From Subtercola boreus (GTDB taxonomy: Bacteria > Actinomycetota > Actinomycetes > Actinomycetales > Microbacteriaceae), in assembly GCF_003399635.1 (NCBI RefSeq), contig NZ_NBXB01000017.1:57108-121107 (forward strand): DNA of 64,000 bases. Reading direction: 5' to 3'. Below, piece by piece: positions 9,986-19,721 of the stretch. Every line of letters begins with the position of its first letter. The stretch's first letter is position 1. A program made the translations under genes and the position numbers. The notes under the pieces are model-generated. The model had not been told where the DNA came from. It did no database searches and saw nothing but the letters and a program-made list of their open reading frames with translations.

Positions 9986-10404
9986 TCACTTATCCTGTCG
10001 ACTGGCTTTCGCCACCCGAAGATGAGACGGTTCCCCTTCAGCTCGATAAAGAATCCGTCGTCGAACTGAAGCGCGAGAGGCGTCCGATCTCCTTCGACCA
10101 CGCGAGGACGCAACCCGCTCTGTTCGCCCAGCTCCAAAAGTGTTGCCGTGCTCCACTTCGAGGCCTCCATCCACGCAATCTCGATTGCTGGGCAGAAGGG
10201 CAACACGAACGTGGTCGTGCCGGGTGGATCCTCGACCATCACGTAACAGTGGGATGAAGCCCTGCCGACCTGACGCCTGGGATCGCAAGCGATGGCGAAT
10301 GGGCCCCGCGGGTCGGAAAAGGAAGCGCTGCGCCACGCTCTGTGTTCCGCGACGAAAGACTGCATCGCGGACTTCGTCGCCAGCATACTTTCACTGGCGT
10401 TCAC
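9982..10404 (-). CDS. Hypothetical protein, orphan
   Basis: I do not recognise this 140-residue protein. It is soluble, with no signal or membrane segment, and ends in alternating hydrophobic stretches (LQFDDGFFIELKG, RLIFGWRKP) that suggest a beta-rich C-terminal half. The GTG at 10404 is chosen because GGGAG lies 6-7 nt upstream; an ATG 11 codons earlier lacks this. The base composition is visibly more A+T-rich than ndk or VKOR, and the gene sits with another orphan between two genes that are normally close together. Both points suggest acquisition by transfer. An immunity-type or stress role would be guesswork. Confidence 0.6.
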   Translation of the reverse strand: MNASESMLATKSAMQSFVAEHRAWRSASFSDPRGPFAIACDPRRQVGRASSHCYVMVEDPPGTTTFVLPFCPAIEIAWMEASKWSTATLLELGEQSGLRPRVVEGDRTPLALQFDDGFFIELKGNRLIFGWRKPVDRISD

Positions 10405-10477
10405 AGGATCACTCCCGTGGCACTTTCGACGCCGCATTGAGCCGAGCCTACGGTTTGTTCACCGAGCACTGGGCGGC

Positions 10478-10798
10478 TCACCTGCTCTTTGCGGCGCCGG
10501 CACCGCGTCGCCAGCTGCAATCGACCATTGCAGCACTCAATTTCACTGAGAAGCCGTTCTCGCAGCGAACTTCGATGAGCGAGTTCTCCGACATGATCTG
10601 CAAAGGATGGTTGGACCGTTGAGCGTTCCGAGTCACATCTTCACCAGTGGAGATGCGGCCGATCCACTCGATCAATCGCGGGTCGAGCAGCGGATACTGC
10701 AGCGGTGCAAGGGTCGGTTCGAGAAGGAGCATCTCGACGGAACCGGCGGCCTGGGAGACGAACCTGTCTGCGCATTCGTCGAAGATGTCTCGAAGCAT
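10478..10798 (-). CDS. Hypothetical protein, orphan
   Basis: I do not recognise this 106-residue protein. The N-terminal third is helical (MLRDIFDECADRF) and the C-terminal part has a short beta-like segment (SLIEVRCENGFSVKLSA) that loosely recalls the end of the neighbouring orphan. TAAACT lies 6 nt before the ATG (10805-10810 on the plus strand), a leaderless promoter arrangement, with GGGAGG in between. It reads in the same direction as the next orphan, 73 nt away, so the two may form one transcript. It shares the lower G+C of that gene. The last 12 residues are basic and may not be under strong constraint. Confidence 0.5.
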   Translation of the reverse strand: MLRDIFDECADRFVSQAAGSVEMLLLEPTLAPLQYPLLDPRLIEWIGRISTGEDVTRNAQRSNHPLQIMSENSLIEVRCENGFSVKLSAAMVDCSWRRGAGAAKSR

Positions 10799-10821
10799 CC
10801 TCCCAGTTTAGCGAAGAATGC

Positions 10822-11451
10822 TCAGCTATTGGTGAGTGAGGCGATGACGTCGAGCCGCAGCTGGGCCAGCACGGCCACCACGAGGTACGAGACGATCACG
10901 AAGAGCCAGAGGAACGGGAAGAACAGCCGCGCAATGCTCCGCACCCCGGCCGGCGCGGGGATGTTGCCCTCGCGGAGGTTGTACACGGTCACGTACCAGA
11001 ACAGCGGGATGACCATCGTCCAGACCACCATGCAGTAGGGGCAGAGCGTGCCCAGAACGAAGATGCTCTGGCCGATCAGCCAGATGACGAACACCAGGGC
11101 GAAGACGATGCCGAGGTTGAAGAGCATCCAGAACCAGCGGGCGAACGTTGCACCTGCAAGGATCCCGACTCCCACGACGATCACCGCGATGAAGCACGCG
11201 ACTCCGATGAGGGGGTTCGGGAAGCCGAAGAGCGACCCCTGCGGGCTGGCCATGTTCGGGCCGCAGCTGACCAACACCGAGATGTTGCACGACGGCACGT
11301 AGTTCGGGTTGACCAGGGTCTCGATCTTCTCGAGAGTGAGGGCGAAGGAGGCGATCCAGCCGATCAGCCCGGCGATCACGAGGAAGACGGCGAGCCCCAC
11401 AGGACGCCGCGTGGGCAGGGTTTCTTCGATCACTGTGGCATTCTGCCACAC
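10822..11451 (-). CDS. Vitamin K epoxide reductase (VKOR) family membrane protein
   Basis: A polytopic membrane protein of 209 residues from the preferred GTG, with about five helices. It keeps both VKOR cysteine pairs: the loop pair C-x7-C (CNISVLVSC) and the active-site CPYC in a later helix. In actinobacteria such proteins use menaquinone to reoxidise a periplasmic DsbA-like partner and so drive disulfide formation in exported proteins. The partner is normally a thioredoxin-fold protein; the only DsbA-like gene in this window (near 40.3-41.0 kb) is broken. The frame stays open for 25 more codons upstream, but that stretch is basic and lies outside the conserved part. Confidence 0.88.
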   Translation of the reverse strand: MWQNATVIEETLPTRRPVGLAVFLVIAGLIGWIASFALTLEKIETLVNPNYVPSCNISVLVSCGPNMASPQGSLFGFPNPLIGVACFIAVIVVGVGILAGATFARWFWMLFNLGIVFALVFVIWLIGQSIFVLGTLCPYCMVVWTMVIPLFWYVTVYNLREGNIPAPAGVRSIARLFFPFLWLFVIVSYLVVAVLAQLRLDVIASLTNS

Positions 11452-11529
11452 GCCCCAACCGCCCTCTCTGGGAATGCGTGCGATAATGGCAGCATGTCTT
11501 CCGGGCCGCGCCCGGTACGACAGCACAAC

Positions 11530-11746
11530 ATGCGCTCAGTTGCGCAAAAAGTTTGCCGGGCCACCTGAAGAAGGTGGAACGGAGCATCACCAGGAGCACG
11601 AAGAACCCGTCCAGAGCTGAAGCCGGACGGTTCGCGTGAAGGATTTGCGGTACCGAAGACGGGGAAGTCTCACCGGAAGCGGGGCCGCACGAGAGAGTAC
11701 CCGGCGGGTGGCGCGGTCACCCAGCCCGGCTAGGAGTGCACCAGAA
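11530..11746 (+). promoter_or_regulatory. Long structured 5' leader of the RNase E gene
   Basis: About 215 nt without a convincing gene separate VKOR and rne. The stretch holds several short hairpins, among them CCACCT-GAAGA-AGGTGG (near 11560-11580) and GGGTG-GCGCGGT-CACCC (near 11705-11722), and ends with the TAGGAG ribosome site. RNase E genes are known to be autoregulated through their 5' UTR in other phyla; the same here is inference. Confidence 0.4.
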
Positions 11747-14671
11747 ATGGTGGAAGACAACCAACCGGTCAAACGACGCTCCCGCCTGTTCGGCGGGCGC
11801 AGGTCAGCCAAGAAGGCAGCAGAGCTGACACAGCCCGACTCTGCCTCCGGCGTTCCCGCCGCGTCCGAAACCGCGTCGCCAGAGGTGCGGCCGACCCAGT
11901 CGGCCCCGACCCAGACGACGCAGCCCCGGACAGCACTGACCCAGACAGCGCCAGCCCAGACAGCACCGACCCAGACAGCGTCGGCCCCCTCAGCGGCGGC
12001 CGCAACAGATGTGAAGGTCCCCATGACAGATTCGAACGAACCCAACGAGCCCTGGCTCGAACCCGAACTCGGCCAGGCTCCGGCCGCTCCGAGCCAGCCG
12101 GTGCCGCGCACCACGACGTCGCTGCTGTTCCAGGCACCCGACATCCAGTTGCTCCCACCCCGCCCGGGGCGCGAGCGCGACGACGACTGGGACCGCGACG
12201 ATCGGGGCCGAGACGATCGCGACCGGAACGACCGGGACAGCGGGGATGCCGGCGACAGGGATGATCGGGGTGGCGACCGCGCCGACACCACCGTTCGCCG
12301 CCGCACCCGCAGGCGGAGCGGTGACGAGAGCCGGCTGCCCGACGATCTGCCGCCGAACACTGTCGTCAAGGTGCGTCCGCCTCGCCAGCAGGCGCCCGCC
12401 GCCGAGCTGATAACCGAGCCCCAGCGCATCAAGGGCTCGACCCGGCTCGAGGCGAAGAAGCAGCGCCGCCGCGACGGCCGTGACGCCGGCCGTCGACGCC
12501 CGGTCATCACCGAAGCCGAGTTCCTGGCCCGCCGCGAGTCCGTCGACCGCTCGATGATCGTGCGCTCGGCGCACGATCGCATCCAGATCGGCGTTCTCGA
12601 AGACGGCGTGCTGGTCGAGCACTACGTGGCGAAGGCGCAGGACGCCTCGCTCATCGGCAACGTGTACCTCGGCCGCGTGCAGAACGTGCTGCCGAGCATG
12701 GAGGCGGCCTTCGTCGACATCGGACGCGGCCGGAACGCTGTGCTCTACTCGGGCGAGGTCGACTGGGACGCCGCCGACACCGGAAACCAGCCCCGCCGCA
12801 TCGAGCTCGCGCTGAAGCCCGGCGACACGGTTCTCGTGCAGGTCACGAAAGACCCCGTGGGACACAAGGGCGCCCGCCTCACCAGCCAGCTCTCGCTGCC
12901 CGGCCGCTACCTCGTGTACGTTCCGAACGGCAACATGAACGGCATCTCGCGGAAGCTCCCCGACACCGAGCGCGCACGCCTCAAGAAAATCCTCAAGGAG
13001 GTTCTTCCCGACAATGTGGGCGTGATCGTCCGCACCGCGGCCGAGGGCGCCACCGAGGAGCAGCTCACGCTCGACGTGCAGCGGCTCATCGAGCAGTGGT
13101 CCTCCATCAGCGACAAGGTGAAGTCCCTGCAGTCGCCCGCGCTGCTGCACGGCGAGCCCGACCTGCTGGTGAAGATCATCCGCGACGTCTTCAACGAGGA
13201 CTTCGGCAAACTCGTCATCAGCGGGTCGGATGCCCAGGCCACGATCGAGACCTACCTCGCGCAGGTGGCACCGGATCTGGTCGACCGCATCGACATCTTC
13301 GACGGCGAAGGCGATCCGTTCGACCGGTTCCGCATCAACGAGCAGATCGAGAAGGCGCTCGACCGCAAGGTCTGGCTGCCCTCCGGCGGTTCCCTCGTGA
13401 TCGACCGCACCGAGGCCATGACCGTTGTCGACGTCAACACCGGCAAGTTCGTCGGTTCAGGCGGAAACCTCGAGGAGACCGTCACGAAGAACAACCTGGA
13501 GGCGGCCGAGGAGGTCGTTCGCCAGATGCGCCTCCGCGACATCGGCGGCATCATCGTGGTCGACTTCATCGACATGGTGCTCGAATCCAACCGGGACCTC
13601 GTGCTGCGCCGGCTCGTCGAATGCCTGAGCCGCGACCGCACCAAGCACCAGGTGGCAGAGGTCACCTCACTCGGCCTCGTGCAGATGACCCGCAAGAAGC
13701 TGGGGCTCGGCCTCCTCGAGTCATTCAGTGAGCCCTGCGAGGTGTGTGCGGGCCGGGGTGTGATCGTGCACCACGATCCCACGTCGAAGCATCGCCAGAC
13801 CCAGACCCCGCAGCCTGAACAGCGCCGCGGACGAAAGGGTGGCCAGAATTCGAACGGCAGCAACAACGGTGGTGGCAACGGCAACGGCAACGGCAATGGC
13901 AACGGTTCGGGTAGCGGCTCGAACGGTGGCAACGGGGGCAACGGTTCGGCGAACGGATCCGCCTTCGGCAACGGAACCTCGAACGGATCGCACCCCGCCG
14001 GCGTGACCCACAGCATCACCCCGGCCGCGCAGACCGCTCTGGCGAAGATCGCCGCCAGCACCATTGCGTCGGCTGCGGGGCAGAAGCCCGCCGTCGACGT
14101 GACGCTGGCCGACTCTGCTGCCGTCGCAGAAGCGGCGCTCCAGGGAACTCTGCCCACGACGGAAGCCGTCGGATCCGAACCCGGTGTCGGCGCCTTCGGT
14201 GAGACCGTCGACACGGCCGAGGCCGAGACGTCGCAGCGCTCCCGCCGGAGCTCCAGGCGCTCCCGGAGCCAGCGTGCCGCCGCAAGTGCGGAGGCCGCGA
14301 ACGAGGATCGGGCAACCGTCGAGGGCGCTGTGCGCGGCCCGGCGGACGAAGCGGTGGCAGCCCCTGAGCTCACGGCGCCTGAGCTGACCGCCCCCGAGCC
14401 CACTCCTGCCGTTTCGCCGGAGAAGGCCTCCACGGTGACTGAGCTGCCCGAATCGGACGAGACGCCGGACGCCGCCCTCGAACTGCCGATCATCGACCTT
14501 CCGTCGCCGCCCCGGGCGCCCCAGCGCGCCAAGCGCGAGGACGCCGCCAGGCTCCTCGACTCGGTGCTCGAGGCGCTTCCGGAGCCCAAGCAGCCCGGCC
14601 AGGGTCGCTCGAGGAGCCGGCGCGTCTCGACGGCGGCGCTCAGCGCTCCGGTCACGGCGGAGGGCGAGTAG
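11747..14671 (+). CDS. rne: Ribonuclease E/G family endoribonuclease
   Basis: This single-strand-specific endoribonuclease matures rRNA and starts mRNA decay. The conserved core contains the S1 RNA-binding domain (around GNVYLGRVQNVLPS), the DNase I-like catalytic part with the two metal-binding Asp segments (VVDVNTGKF and IIVVDFIDM) and the Zn-link CEVCAGRG. The core is flanked by long disordered arms: an N-terminal region rich in Thr-Gln-Ala and Arg-Asp, and a C-terminal region with an Asn-Gly repeat and Glu/Ala/Pro tracts. This arrangement is typical of actinobacterial RNase E. I place the start at ATG 11747, which has TAGGAG 10 nt upstream; the frame is open to 11636, but the preceding 37 codons lack a good ribosome site. 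The length is 974 residues. Confidence 0.93.
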   Translation: MVEDNQPVKRRSRLFGGRRSAKKAAELTQPDSASGVPAASETASPEVRPTQSAPTQTTQPRTALTQTAPAQTAPTQTASAPSAAAATDVKVPMTDSNEPNEPWLEPELGQAPAAPSQPVPRTTTSLLFQAPDIQLLPPRPGRERDDDWDRDDRGRDDRDRNDRDSGDAGDRDDRGGDRADTTVRRRTRRRSGDESRLPDDLPPNTVVKVRPPRQQAPAAELITEPQRIKGSTRLEAKKQRRRDGRDAGRRRPVITEAEFLARRESVDRSMIVRSAHDRIQIGVLEDGVLVEHYVAKAQDASLIGNVYLGRVQNVLPSMEAAFVDIGRGRNAVLYSGEVDWDAADTGNQPRRIELALKPGDTVLVQVTKDPVGHKGARLTSQLSLPGRYLVYVPNGNMNGISRKLPDTERARLKKILKEVLPDNVGVIVRTAAEGATEEQLTLDVQRLIEQWSSISDKVKSLQSPALLHGEPDLLVKIIRDVFNEDFGKLVISGSDAQATIETYLAQVAPDLVDRIDIFDGEGDPFDRFRINEQIEKALDRKVWLPSGGSLVIDRTEAMTVVDVNTGKFVGSGGNLEETVTKNNLEAAEEVVRQMRLRDIGGIIVVDFIDMVLESNRDLVLRRLVECLSRDRTKHQVAEVTSLGLVQMTRKKLGLGLLESFSEPCEVCAGRGVIVHHDPTSKHRQTQTPQPEQRRGRKGGQNSNGSNNGGGNGNGNGNGNGSGSGSNGGNGGNGSANGSAFGNGTSNGSHPAGVTHSITPAAQTALAKIAASTIASAAGQKPAVDVTLADSAAVAEAALQGTLPTTEAVGSEPGVGAFGETVDTAEAETSQRSRRSSRRSRSQRAAASAEAANEDRATVEGAVRGPADEAVAAPELTAPELTAPEPTPAVSPEKASTVTELPESDETPDAALELPIIDLPSPPRAPQRAKREDAARLLDSVLEALPEPKQPGQGRSRSRRVSTAALSAPVTAEGE
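13855..13990 (+). repeat. In-gene simple repeat encoding an Asn-Gly tract
   Basis: Imperfect copies of GGCAAC and GGCAATGGC repeat inside the RNase E gene and encode an (N/S)-G low-complexity linker in the C-terminal arm. The tract is prone to length change but stays in frame. Confidence 0.75.
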
Positions 14672-14719
14672 CGCCCCGCTCCGCCGACGTCTCTGCTGGC
14701 CGGCGGCTGTGCCCGCCGC

Positions 14720-14995
14720 TCAGCGGTGCTGGGTACGATCCTTCGCGATCACCCGCAGCCCGCTGGAGCGGAGCGCCACCACGATCTCCCGCATGGTGGC
14801 CGGCTGCGCGCCGGCCGCAACGAGTTCGACGTAGCGCGCGGCGGGCACGTCGTAGTGGTCCAGATCGAAACCGCGTCGCGGGATTCCGGCCGCTGCCGCG
14901 AAGGCGTGCAGCTCGGCCAGCGAGGAGTCGCTCACGAGGTGCGACCAGAGCGTGTCGTGCGCGGGCCAGCGCGGCAGATCGATCAGCACGGTCAT
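14720..14995 (-). CDS. DUF4031 domain protein
   Basis: A 91-residue soluble protein. The sequence V-L-I-D-x-P-x-W at the N-terminus, a central HAFAAAAGIPRRGFDLDHYD segment and a basic end match DUF4031, a small family of unknown function that is widespread in actinobacteria. It reads opposite to rne and rplU. Its start lies 28 bp from the presumed upstream region of the rplU operon, so the two units share a short divergent promoter region. Confidence 0.85.
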   Translation of the reverse strand: MTVLIDLPRWPAHDTLWSHLVSDSSLAELHAFAAAAGIPRRGFDLDHYDVPAARYVELVAAGAQPATMREIVVALRSSGLRVIAKDRTQHR

Positions 14996-15053
14996 CCAGC
15001 AAGCCTACAAACCCCGGCCGTGTAGAATGCAGAAGCGGACACACCGGCTGCGT

Positions 15054-15082
15054 TTGACCCGGCGCGTGCTACGAAGTAAAGT
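15054..15082 (+). promoter_or_regulatory. Consensus sigma-70-type promoter of rplU-rpmA
   Basis: TTGACC (15054-15059), a 17-nt spacer and TAAAGT (15077-15082) form the best consensus promoter in the window. It predicts a transcript start near 15089 and an rplU leader of about 125 nt, long enough for control by structure. A weaker TAGAAT at 15023-15028 could serve a second upstream start. Confidence 0.75.
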
Positions 15083-15213
15083 AGACCGTTGGTGCGTGCT
15101 GGCTCTGCCCGCGCACAGTCACTGGGACTTTCCAGAAGCTTTCAATGAATATCAAGGGTGCAGGCCAACCACTGGTTGGGGCGCAGTCGCCGAGTAGAGA
15201 ATAGGTATGTGAA

Positions 15214-15522
15214 GTGGTTTACGCAGTTGTGCGCGCCGGTGGCCGCCAGGAGAAGGTAGAGGTCGGCACAATCGTCACCCTCGACCGCATCAAGGGCGAC
15301 AAAGAAGGCAACATCCAGCTGGCAGCGGTGTTGCTGGTCGACGGTTCGACGATCACGTCCGACTCGACCAAGCTCGCCAAGGTCAAGGTCACCGCTGAGG
15401 TCCTCGAAGACCTCCGTGGCCCGAAGATCGTCATCCAGAAGTTCAAGAACAAGACCGGATACAAGAAGCGCCAGGGCCACCGCCAGGAGCTCACTCGTGT
15501 CAAGGTCACCACGATCAAGTAA
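15214..15522 (+). CDS. rplU: 50S ribosomal protein L21
   Basis: This 102-residue protein of the large ribosomal subunit contacts 23S rRNA. The N-terminus [12 protein letters not shown] and the C-terminal [14 protein letters not shown] segment are characteristic. It starts with GTG and has only a weak purine stretch upstream. It is followed 16 nt later by rpmA, the usual arrangement. Confidence 0.97.
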   Translation: MVYAVVRAGGRQEKVEVGTIVTLDRIKGDKEGNIQLAAVLLVDGSTITSDSTKLAKVKVTAEVLEDLRGPKIVIQKFKNKTGYKKRQGHRQELTRVKVTTIK

Positions 15523-15538
15523 GGGCAGGTAGACACTC

Positions 15539-15823
15539 ATGGCACACAAAAAAGGCGCGAGTTCCACTCGCAACGGTCGTGACTCCAACGCTCAGCGCCT
15601 CGGCGTGAAGCGCTTCGGCGGTCAGGTCGTCTCGGCCGGCGAGATCATCGTCCGCCAGCGCGGCACCCACTTCCACCCCGGCGTGAACGTCGGCCGTGGC
15701 GGCGACGACACGCTGTTCGCCCTCGCCGCAGGTTCGGTCGAGTTCGGCAACAAGGGTGGCCGCAAAGTCATCAACATCGTCGTGCCGGTTGTCGCAACCG
15801 AGCCCGTCGCGGTGCCTGCCTAG
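15539..15823 (+). CDS. rpmA: 50S ribosomal protein L27
   Basis: A 94-residue L27. The N-terminus [15 protein letters not shown] reaches the peptidyl-transferase centre and needs no processing; it has the form used outside the Firmicutes. It is co-transcribed with rplU and followed by a strong intrinsic terminator. Confidence 0.97.
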   Translation: MAHKKGASSTRNGRDSNAQRLGVKRFGGQVVSAGEIIVRQRGTHFHPGVNVGRGGDDTLFALAAGSVEFGNKGGRKVINIVVPVVATEPVAVPA

Positions 15824-15843
15824 TCAGGTACCTCATGTTTCGG

Positions 15844-15875
15844 CAGGGGCGGGCTTCGGCTCGCCCCTGTTTTTT
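15844..15875 (+). terminator. Intrinsic terminator after rpmA
   Basis: An 11-bp stem (CAGGGGCGGGC with GCTCGCCCCTG, one G-U pair) closed by a TTCG tetraloop is followed by TTTTTT. It should end most rplU-rpmA transcripts before obgE. Confidence 0.92.
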
Positions 15876-15916
15876 CGTTAGACGCGACGAAGGTCGCACC
15901 ATCGTAAGGAGTGCAA

Positions 15917-17536
15917 ATGGCAACGTTTGTTGACCAGGTAACCCTCCATCTGCGTGCCGGCAACGGCGGCAACGGTTGTGTGTCGATCAAGCGCGAGAAG
16001 TTCAAGCCGCTGGCCGGACCTGACGGCGGCAACGGCGGCAACGGGGGCGACATCGTTCTCGTCAGCGACCCGCAGACCACGACCATCCTCGACTTCCACC
16101 GTCGTCCGCACCGGAGCTCCGAGAACGGCGGCCCCGGTGCGGGAGATCACAAGAGTGGTTTCACGAGCGAGGAGATGGTGCTGAGCGTGCCCGTCGGCAC
16201 CGTCGTCAAGAATGCCGAGGGTGAGACCCTCGTCGACATGGACGAGCCGGGCATCCGCATCATCGTCGCGCCCGGCGGACAGGGCGGGCTCGGCAACGCG
16301 GCCCTCTCGTCCAGCAAGCGCAAGGCTCCCGGGTTCGCCCTGCTGGGCACGCCCGGCTGGGAGGGTGACGTCTTCCTCGAGTTGAAGACGGTCGCCGATG
16401 TCGCGCTGGTGGGATACCCGTCCGCTGGCAAGTCGAGCCTCGTCGCCGCGATGTCCGCGGCCAAGCCGAAGATCGCCGACTACCCCTTCACGACACTGCA
16501 CCCGAACCTCGGAGTCGTGCAGGCCGGGGAGACCCGTTACACGATCGCCGACGTGCCCGGCCTCATCGAGGGTGCGAGCGAGGGCAAGGGCCTCGGCCTC
16601 GAGTTCCTCCGCCACGTCGAACGGTGCAGCGCCCTGCTGCACGTTCTCGACTGCGCGACGCTCGAGCCCGGCCGCGACCCACTCAGCGACCTCGACATCA
16701 TCCTGGCCGAGCTTGCCGCGTACCCGGTTCCGGATGGCCAGCTGCCGTTGCTCGACCGGCCGCAGCTGATCGCGCTGAACAAGATCGACGTGCCGGAGGG
16801 CCGCGAACTCGCGGACTTCGTGCGCCCCGACCTCGAGGCCCGCGGCTACCGCGTCTTCGAGATCTCGACGGTGAGCCACGAAGGACTGCAGCCGCTGTCG
16901 TTCGCGCTGGCCGGCGTGGTCGAGACCAGCCGCGCAGAGGCCGCCACCGAGGCCGCCAAGCCTCGGATCGTCATCCGGCCGAAGGCTGTCGACGATGCCG
17001 ACTTCCGGGTGGTCGTGGAGGGCGGCTCGTTCGGCAACGTCTACCGCGTGCTGGGCGGCAAGCCTGAGCGCTGGGTCGCCCAGACGGACTTCACGAACGA
17101 GGAGGCGATCGGCTTCCTCGCGGACCGGCTCGCGAAGCTCGGTGTCGAAGACGAGTTGTTCCGTGCCGGTGCAGTCGGCGGATCCACCGTCGTCATCGGC
17201 CCGGGCAACGGCATCATCTTCGACTGGGAGCCCACCCTCACATCGACGGCCGAGCTCGTCACCGCCCCGCGTGGAACCGACGCGCGCCTCGACCCGAACA
17301 ACCGCCGCACGAACCAGACCCGTCGCCAGCGCTATGTGGAGCTGATGGATGCGAAGGCCGCGGCCCGCGCCGAGCTCGTGCGGGAGAAGGAGGCCGGACT
17401 CTGGGGTGACGAGGAGGCCGACGGCCTGACCGAGCCCGACTTCGACACCGCGGTGGACGGGTCGGGTACGCCGGCGCCGTCGGGTGCGTCGGGCTCCGCG
17501 GGTTCAGCGGGTTCCGCCTCCGGGGAGCGCGAGTGA
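15917..17536 (+). CDS. obgE: GTPase Obg (CgtA)
   Basis: This 539-residue ribosome-associated GTPase acts in late 50S assembly and stress signalling. An N-terminal glycine-rich Obg fold (repeated G-N-G-G-N-G motifs) is followed by a G domain with P-loop GYPSAGKSS (about residue 170), switch [11 protein letters not shown] and NKID, and then the C-terminal OCT domain. An acidic, Ser-Gly-rich tail follows, as is common in actinobacteria. ATG 15917 is chosen because TAAGGA lies about 6 nt upstream; a GTG two codons earlier overlaps that site. proB follows with a 4-nt overlap. Confidence 0.96.
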   Translation: MATFVDQVTLHLRAGNGGNGCVSIKREKFKPLAGPDGGNGGNGGDIVLVSDPQTTTILDFHRRPHRSSENGGPGAGDHKSGFTSEEMVLSVPVGTVVKNAEGETLVDMDEPGIRIIVAPGGQGGLGNAALSSSKRKAPGFALLGTPGWEGDVFLELKTVADVALVGYPSAGKSSLVAAMSAAKPKIADYPFTTLHPNLGVVQAGETRYTIADVPGLIEGASEGKGLGLEFLRHVERCSALLHVLDCATLEPGRDPLSDLDIILAELAAYPVPDGQLPLLDRPQLIALNKIDVPEGRELADFVRPDLEARGYRVFEISTVSHEGLQPLSFALAGVVETSRAEAATEAAKPRIVIRPKAVDDADFRVVVEGGSFGNVYRVLGGKPERWVAQTDFTNEEAIGFLADRLAKLGVEDELFRAGAVGGSTVVIGPGNGIIFDWEPTLTSTAELVTAPRGTDARLDPNNRRTNQTRRQRYVELMDAKAAARAELVREKEAGLWGDEEADGLTEPDFDTAVDGSGTPAPSGASGSAGSAGSASGERE

Positions 17537-18327
17537 GCCGAGGCTCCATCCGCTCCCGGGAGGAGATCCGTGAGGCGGCGCGCGTCGTCGTGAAGGTCGG
17601 GTCGTCGTCGATCACCGGAGCGAACACCGAGCACATCGCCGTGCTGGTCGCCGCGCTCGCCGAGCTCCACGGTCGGGGCACGGAAGTCATCCTGGTCTCA
17701 TCGGGCGCCATCGCGACGGGCATGCCCTTCCTGCAGCTCGACGATCGTCCGACCGATCTCGCGACCCAGCAGGCGGCCGCCGCTGTGGGGCAGAACCTTC
17801 TCATCTACCGCTACCAGGATGCGCTGAGGCCGTTCAGTATCGTGGCAGGCCAGGTTCTGCTCACCGCTGGCGATCTTGAGAACCCCAGCCATCGCAGCAA
17901 CGCTCAGCGCGCGATGGAGCGGCTGCTGAAGCTCCGGATCCTTCCGATCGTGAACGAGAACGACACCGTGGCGACGCAGGAGATCCGGTTCGGAGACAAC
18001 GACCGGCTCGCCGCTCTCGTCTCGGTGCTGGTGAAGGCCGACGTGCTGGTGCTGCTCTCCGACGTGGATGCGCTGTACACCCGCCCTCCCTCGGAGCCGG
18101 GCGCCGTCAGGATCGTGGACGTGCCGGTCGGCGATCTGCTCGCCGATGTCACGTTCGGCGACGTCGGCGCGGCGGGCGTCGGAACCGGGGGAGCGGCGAC
18201 GAAGGTCTCTGCCGCCCGGCTGGCAGCGGATGCCGGCACGGCCGTGCTCGTGACCTCGGCCACCCTCGTGACAGAGGCCCTGGCCGGGCATCCGGTCGGC
18301 ACGTTCTTCACACCGGCGGCCTCGTAG
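17533..18327 (+). CDS. proB: Glutamate 5-kinase (short form, no PUA domain)
   Basis: The enzyme phosphorylates glutamate as the first step of proline synthesis. The amino-acid kinase fold is complete: VVKVGSSS at the N-terminus, LVSSGAIA, the glutamate-binding [16 protein letters not shown] loop and GTGGAATKV near the end. At 264 residues it lacks the C-terminal PUA domain of the 367-residue E. coli enzyme. Short forms are known and may differ in feedback control. The GTG start overlaps the obgE stop by 4 nt, and proA follows. Confidence 0.95.
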   Translation: MSRGSIRSREEIREAARVVVKVGSSSITGANTEHIAVLVAALAELHGRGTEVILVSSGAIATGMPFLQLDDRPTDLATQQAAAAVGQNLLIYRYQDALRPFSIVAGQVLLTAGDLENPSHRSNAQRAMERLLKLRILPIVNENDTVATQEIRFGDNDRLAALVSVLVKADVLVLLSDVDALYTRPPSEPGAVRIVDVPVGDLLADVTFGDVGAAGVGTGGAATKVSAARLAADAGTAVLVTSATLVTEALAGHPVGTFFTPAAS

Positions 18328-18391
18328 GAGTTGTCCACAGATTCTGGTGGCTCCGGCCGGCTGGCGGGAGGGGAGTCCTAGAATCGTGAGC

Positions 18392-19666
18392 ATGGCCAAC
18401 ACCACACTCGACGCACCCCCGCTCTCGTCGCTCACCGACCGTCTCGTCGCGGCCCGTGCCGCGTCGCTCGCGCTCGCGACGGCGACAGCCGATGTGAAGA
18501 ACAGGGCCCTCGAAGCCATCTCCCGGGCCGTCGCCGGAGGCGCCGCCGAGATACTGCCGGCGAATGCGCTCGATCTCGGCAACGGCCGGGAGAACGGCCT
18601 CACGACGGCGCTTCAGGACAGGCTCTCGCTCAGTGAGTCCCGGCTCGGGGCCCTCTCGGCGGCCGTGCTCGAGATTGTCGGTCTGGTCGACCCCGTCGGT
18701 GAGACGGTTCGCGGCCGGGTGCTGCCGAACGGTATCCGCATCGACCAGGTACGCGTGCCGTTCGGCGTCGTCGGGGTCATCTACGAGGCCCGGCCCAACG
18801 TCACGGTCGATATCGCCGCGCTCGCGCTGAAGAGTGGCAACGCCGTCGTGCTCCGCGGTGGGTCGGCGGCCGAGAACACCAATCGTGTGCTCGTGGGGCT
18901 GATCCAGGATGCCCTGGCCTCCGTCGGGCTTCCCCGGGAGTGCGTGCAGACCATCGACGAGTTCGGGCGGGCAGGAGCCCACGAGCTGATGCAGGCCAGA
19001 GGCTTGGTCGACGTGCTGATCCCGCGGGGCAGCGCCTCGCTCATCAACAAGGTGGTCGCGGAGTCGAAGGTGCCGGTCATCGAGACCGGGGCGGGTGTCG
19101 TGCACGTGTTCCTCGATGAGAGCGCCGACGAGACGTGGTCGGTCGACATCGTGCAGAACGCCAAGGTGCAGCGGCCGAGCGTCTGCAACGCTCTCGAGAC
19201 CCTCCTCGTTCACAGGGGTTCTGCGGCCAGGCTGCTGCCGCCGGTGCTCGCGCGGTTGCGGGCCGACGGGGTGGTCATCCACGCCGACAACGAGGCGCGC
19301 GCCCTCTTCCCCGACTCCGTCGCCGCCACCGAGGAGGACTGGCAGACCGAGTACATGAGCCTCGACCTCTCGGTGCGGGTGGTCTCCGACATCGACGAGG
19401 CGATGGAGCACATCCGCCGGTATTCGACGCACCACACGGAGTCGATCATCACGAACGACCTCTCACACGCGGAACGGTTCCTGAACGAGGTCGACTCTGC
19501 GGCGGTGATGGTGAATGCGTCCACCCGGTTCACCGACGGCGGCGAGTTCGGCTTCGGGGCGGAGGTCGGCATCTCCACCCAGAAGCTGCACGCCCGGGGT
19601 CCGATGGGACTGCCCGAGCTGACGAGCACGAAGTGGCTCGTGCGTGGTTCCGGACAGATCCGCTGA
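18392..19666 (+). CDS. proA: Glutamate-5-semialdehyde dehydrogenase (gamma-glutamyl phosphate reductase)
   Basis: The enzyme reduces gamma-glutamyl phosphate with NADPH in proline synthesis, next in the pathway after proB. At 424 residues it has the usual length. The aldehyde-dehydrogenase fold is clear, with the catalytic cysteine in QRPSVCNALET and the nearby FGFGAEVGISTQKLHARGPMG end region. ATG 18392 and GTG 18386 (two codons earlier) are both possible; a purine-rich GGAGGGGAG lies 11-17 nt upstream. Confidence 0.95.
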   Translation: MANTTLDAPPLSSLTDRLVAARAASLALATATADVKNRALEAISRAVAGGAAEILPANALDLGNGRENGLTTALQDRLSLSESRLGALSAAVLEIVGLVDPVGETVRGRVLPNGIRIDQVRVPFGVVGVIYEARPNVTVDIAALALKSGNAVVLRGGSAAENTNRVLVGLIQDALASVGLPRECVQTIDEFGRAGAHELMQARGLVDVLIPRGSASLINKVVAESKVPVIETGAGVVHVFLDESADETWSVDIVQNAKVQRPSVCNALETLLVHRGSAARLLPPVLARLRADGVVIHADNEARALFPDSVAATEEDWQTEYMSLDLSVRVVSDIDEAMEHIRRYSTHHTESIITNDLSHAERFLNEVDSAAVMVNASTRFTDGGEFGFGAEVGISTQKLHARGPMGLPELTSTKWLVRGSGQIR

Positions 19667-19721
19667 GACGGGTAGTCTTGTGCTGTGGCCTTCCGGGCCG
19701 CACGAATGATCAGGAGAATCA

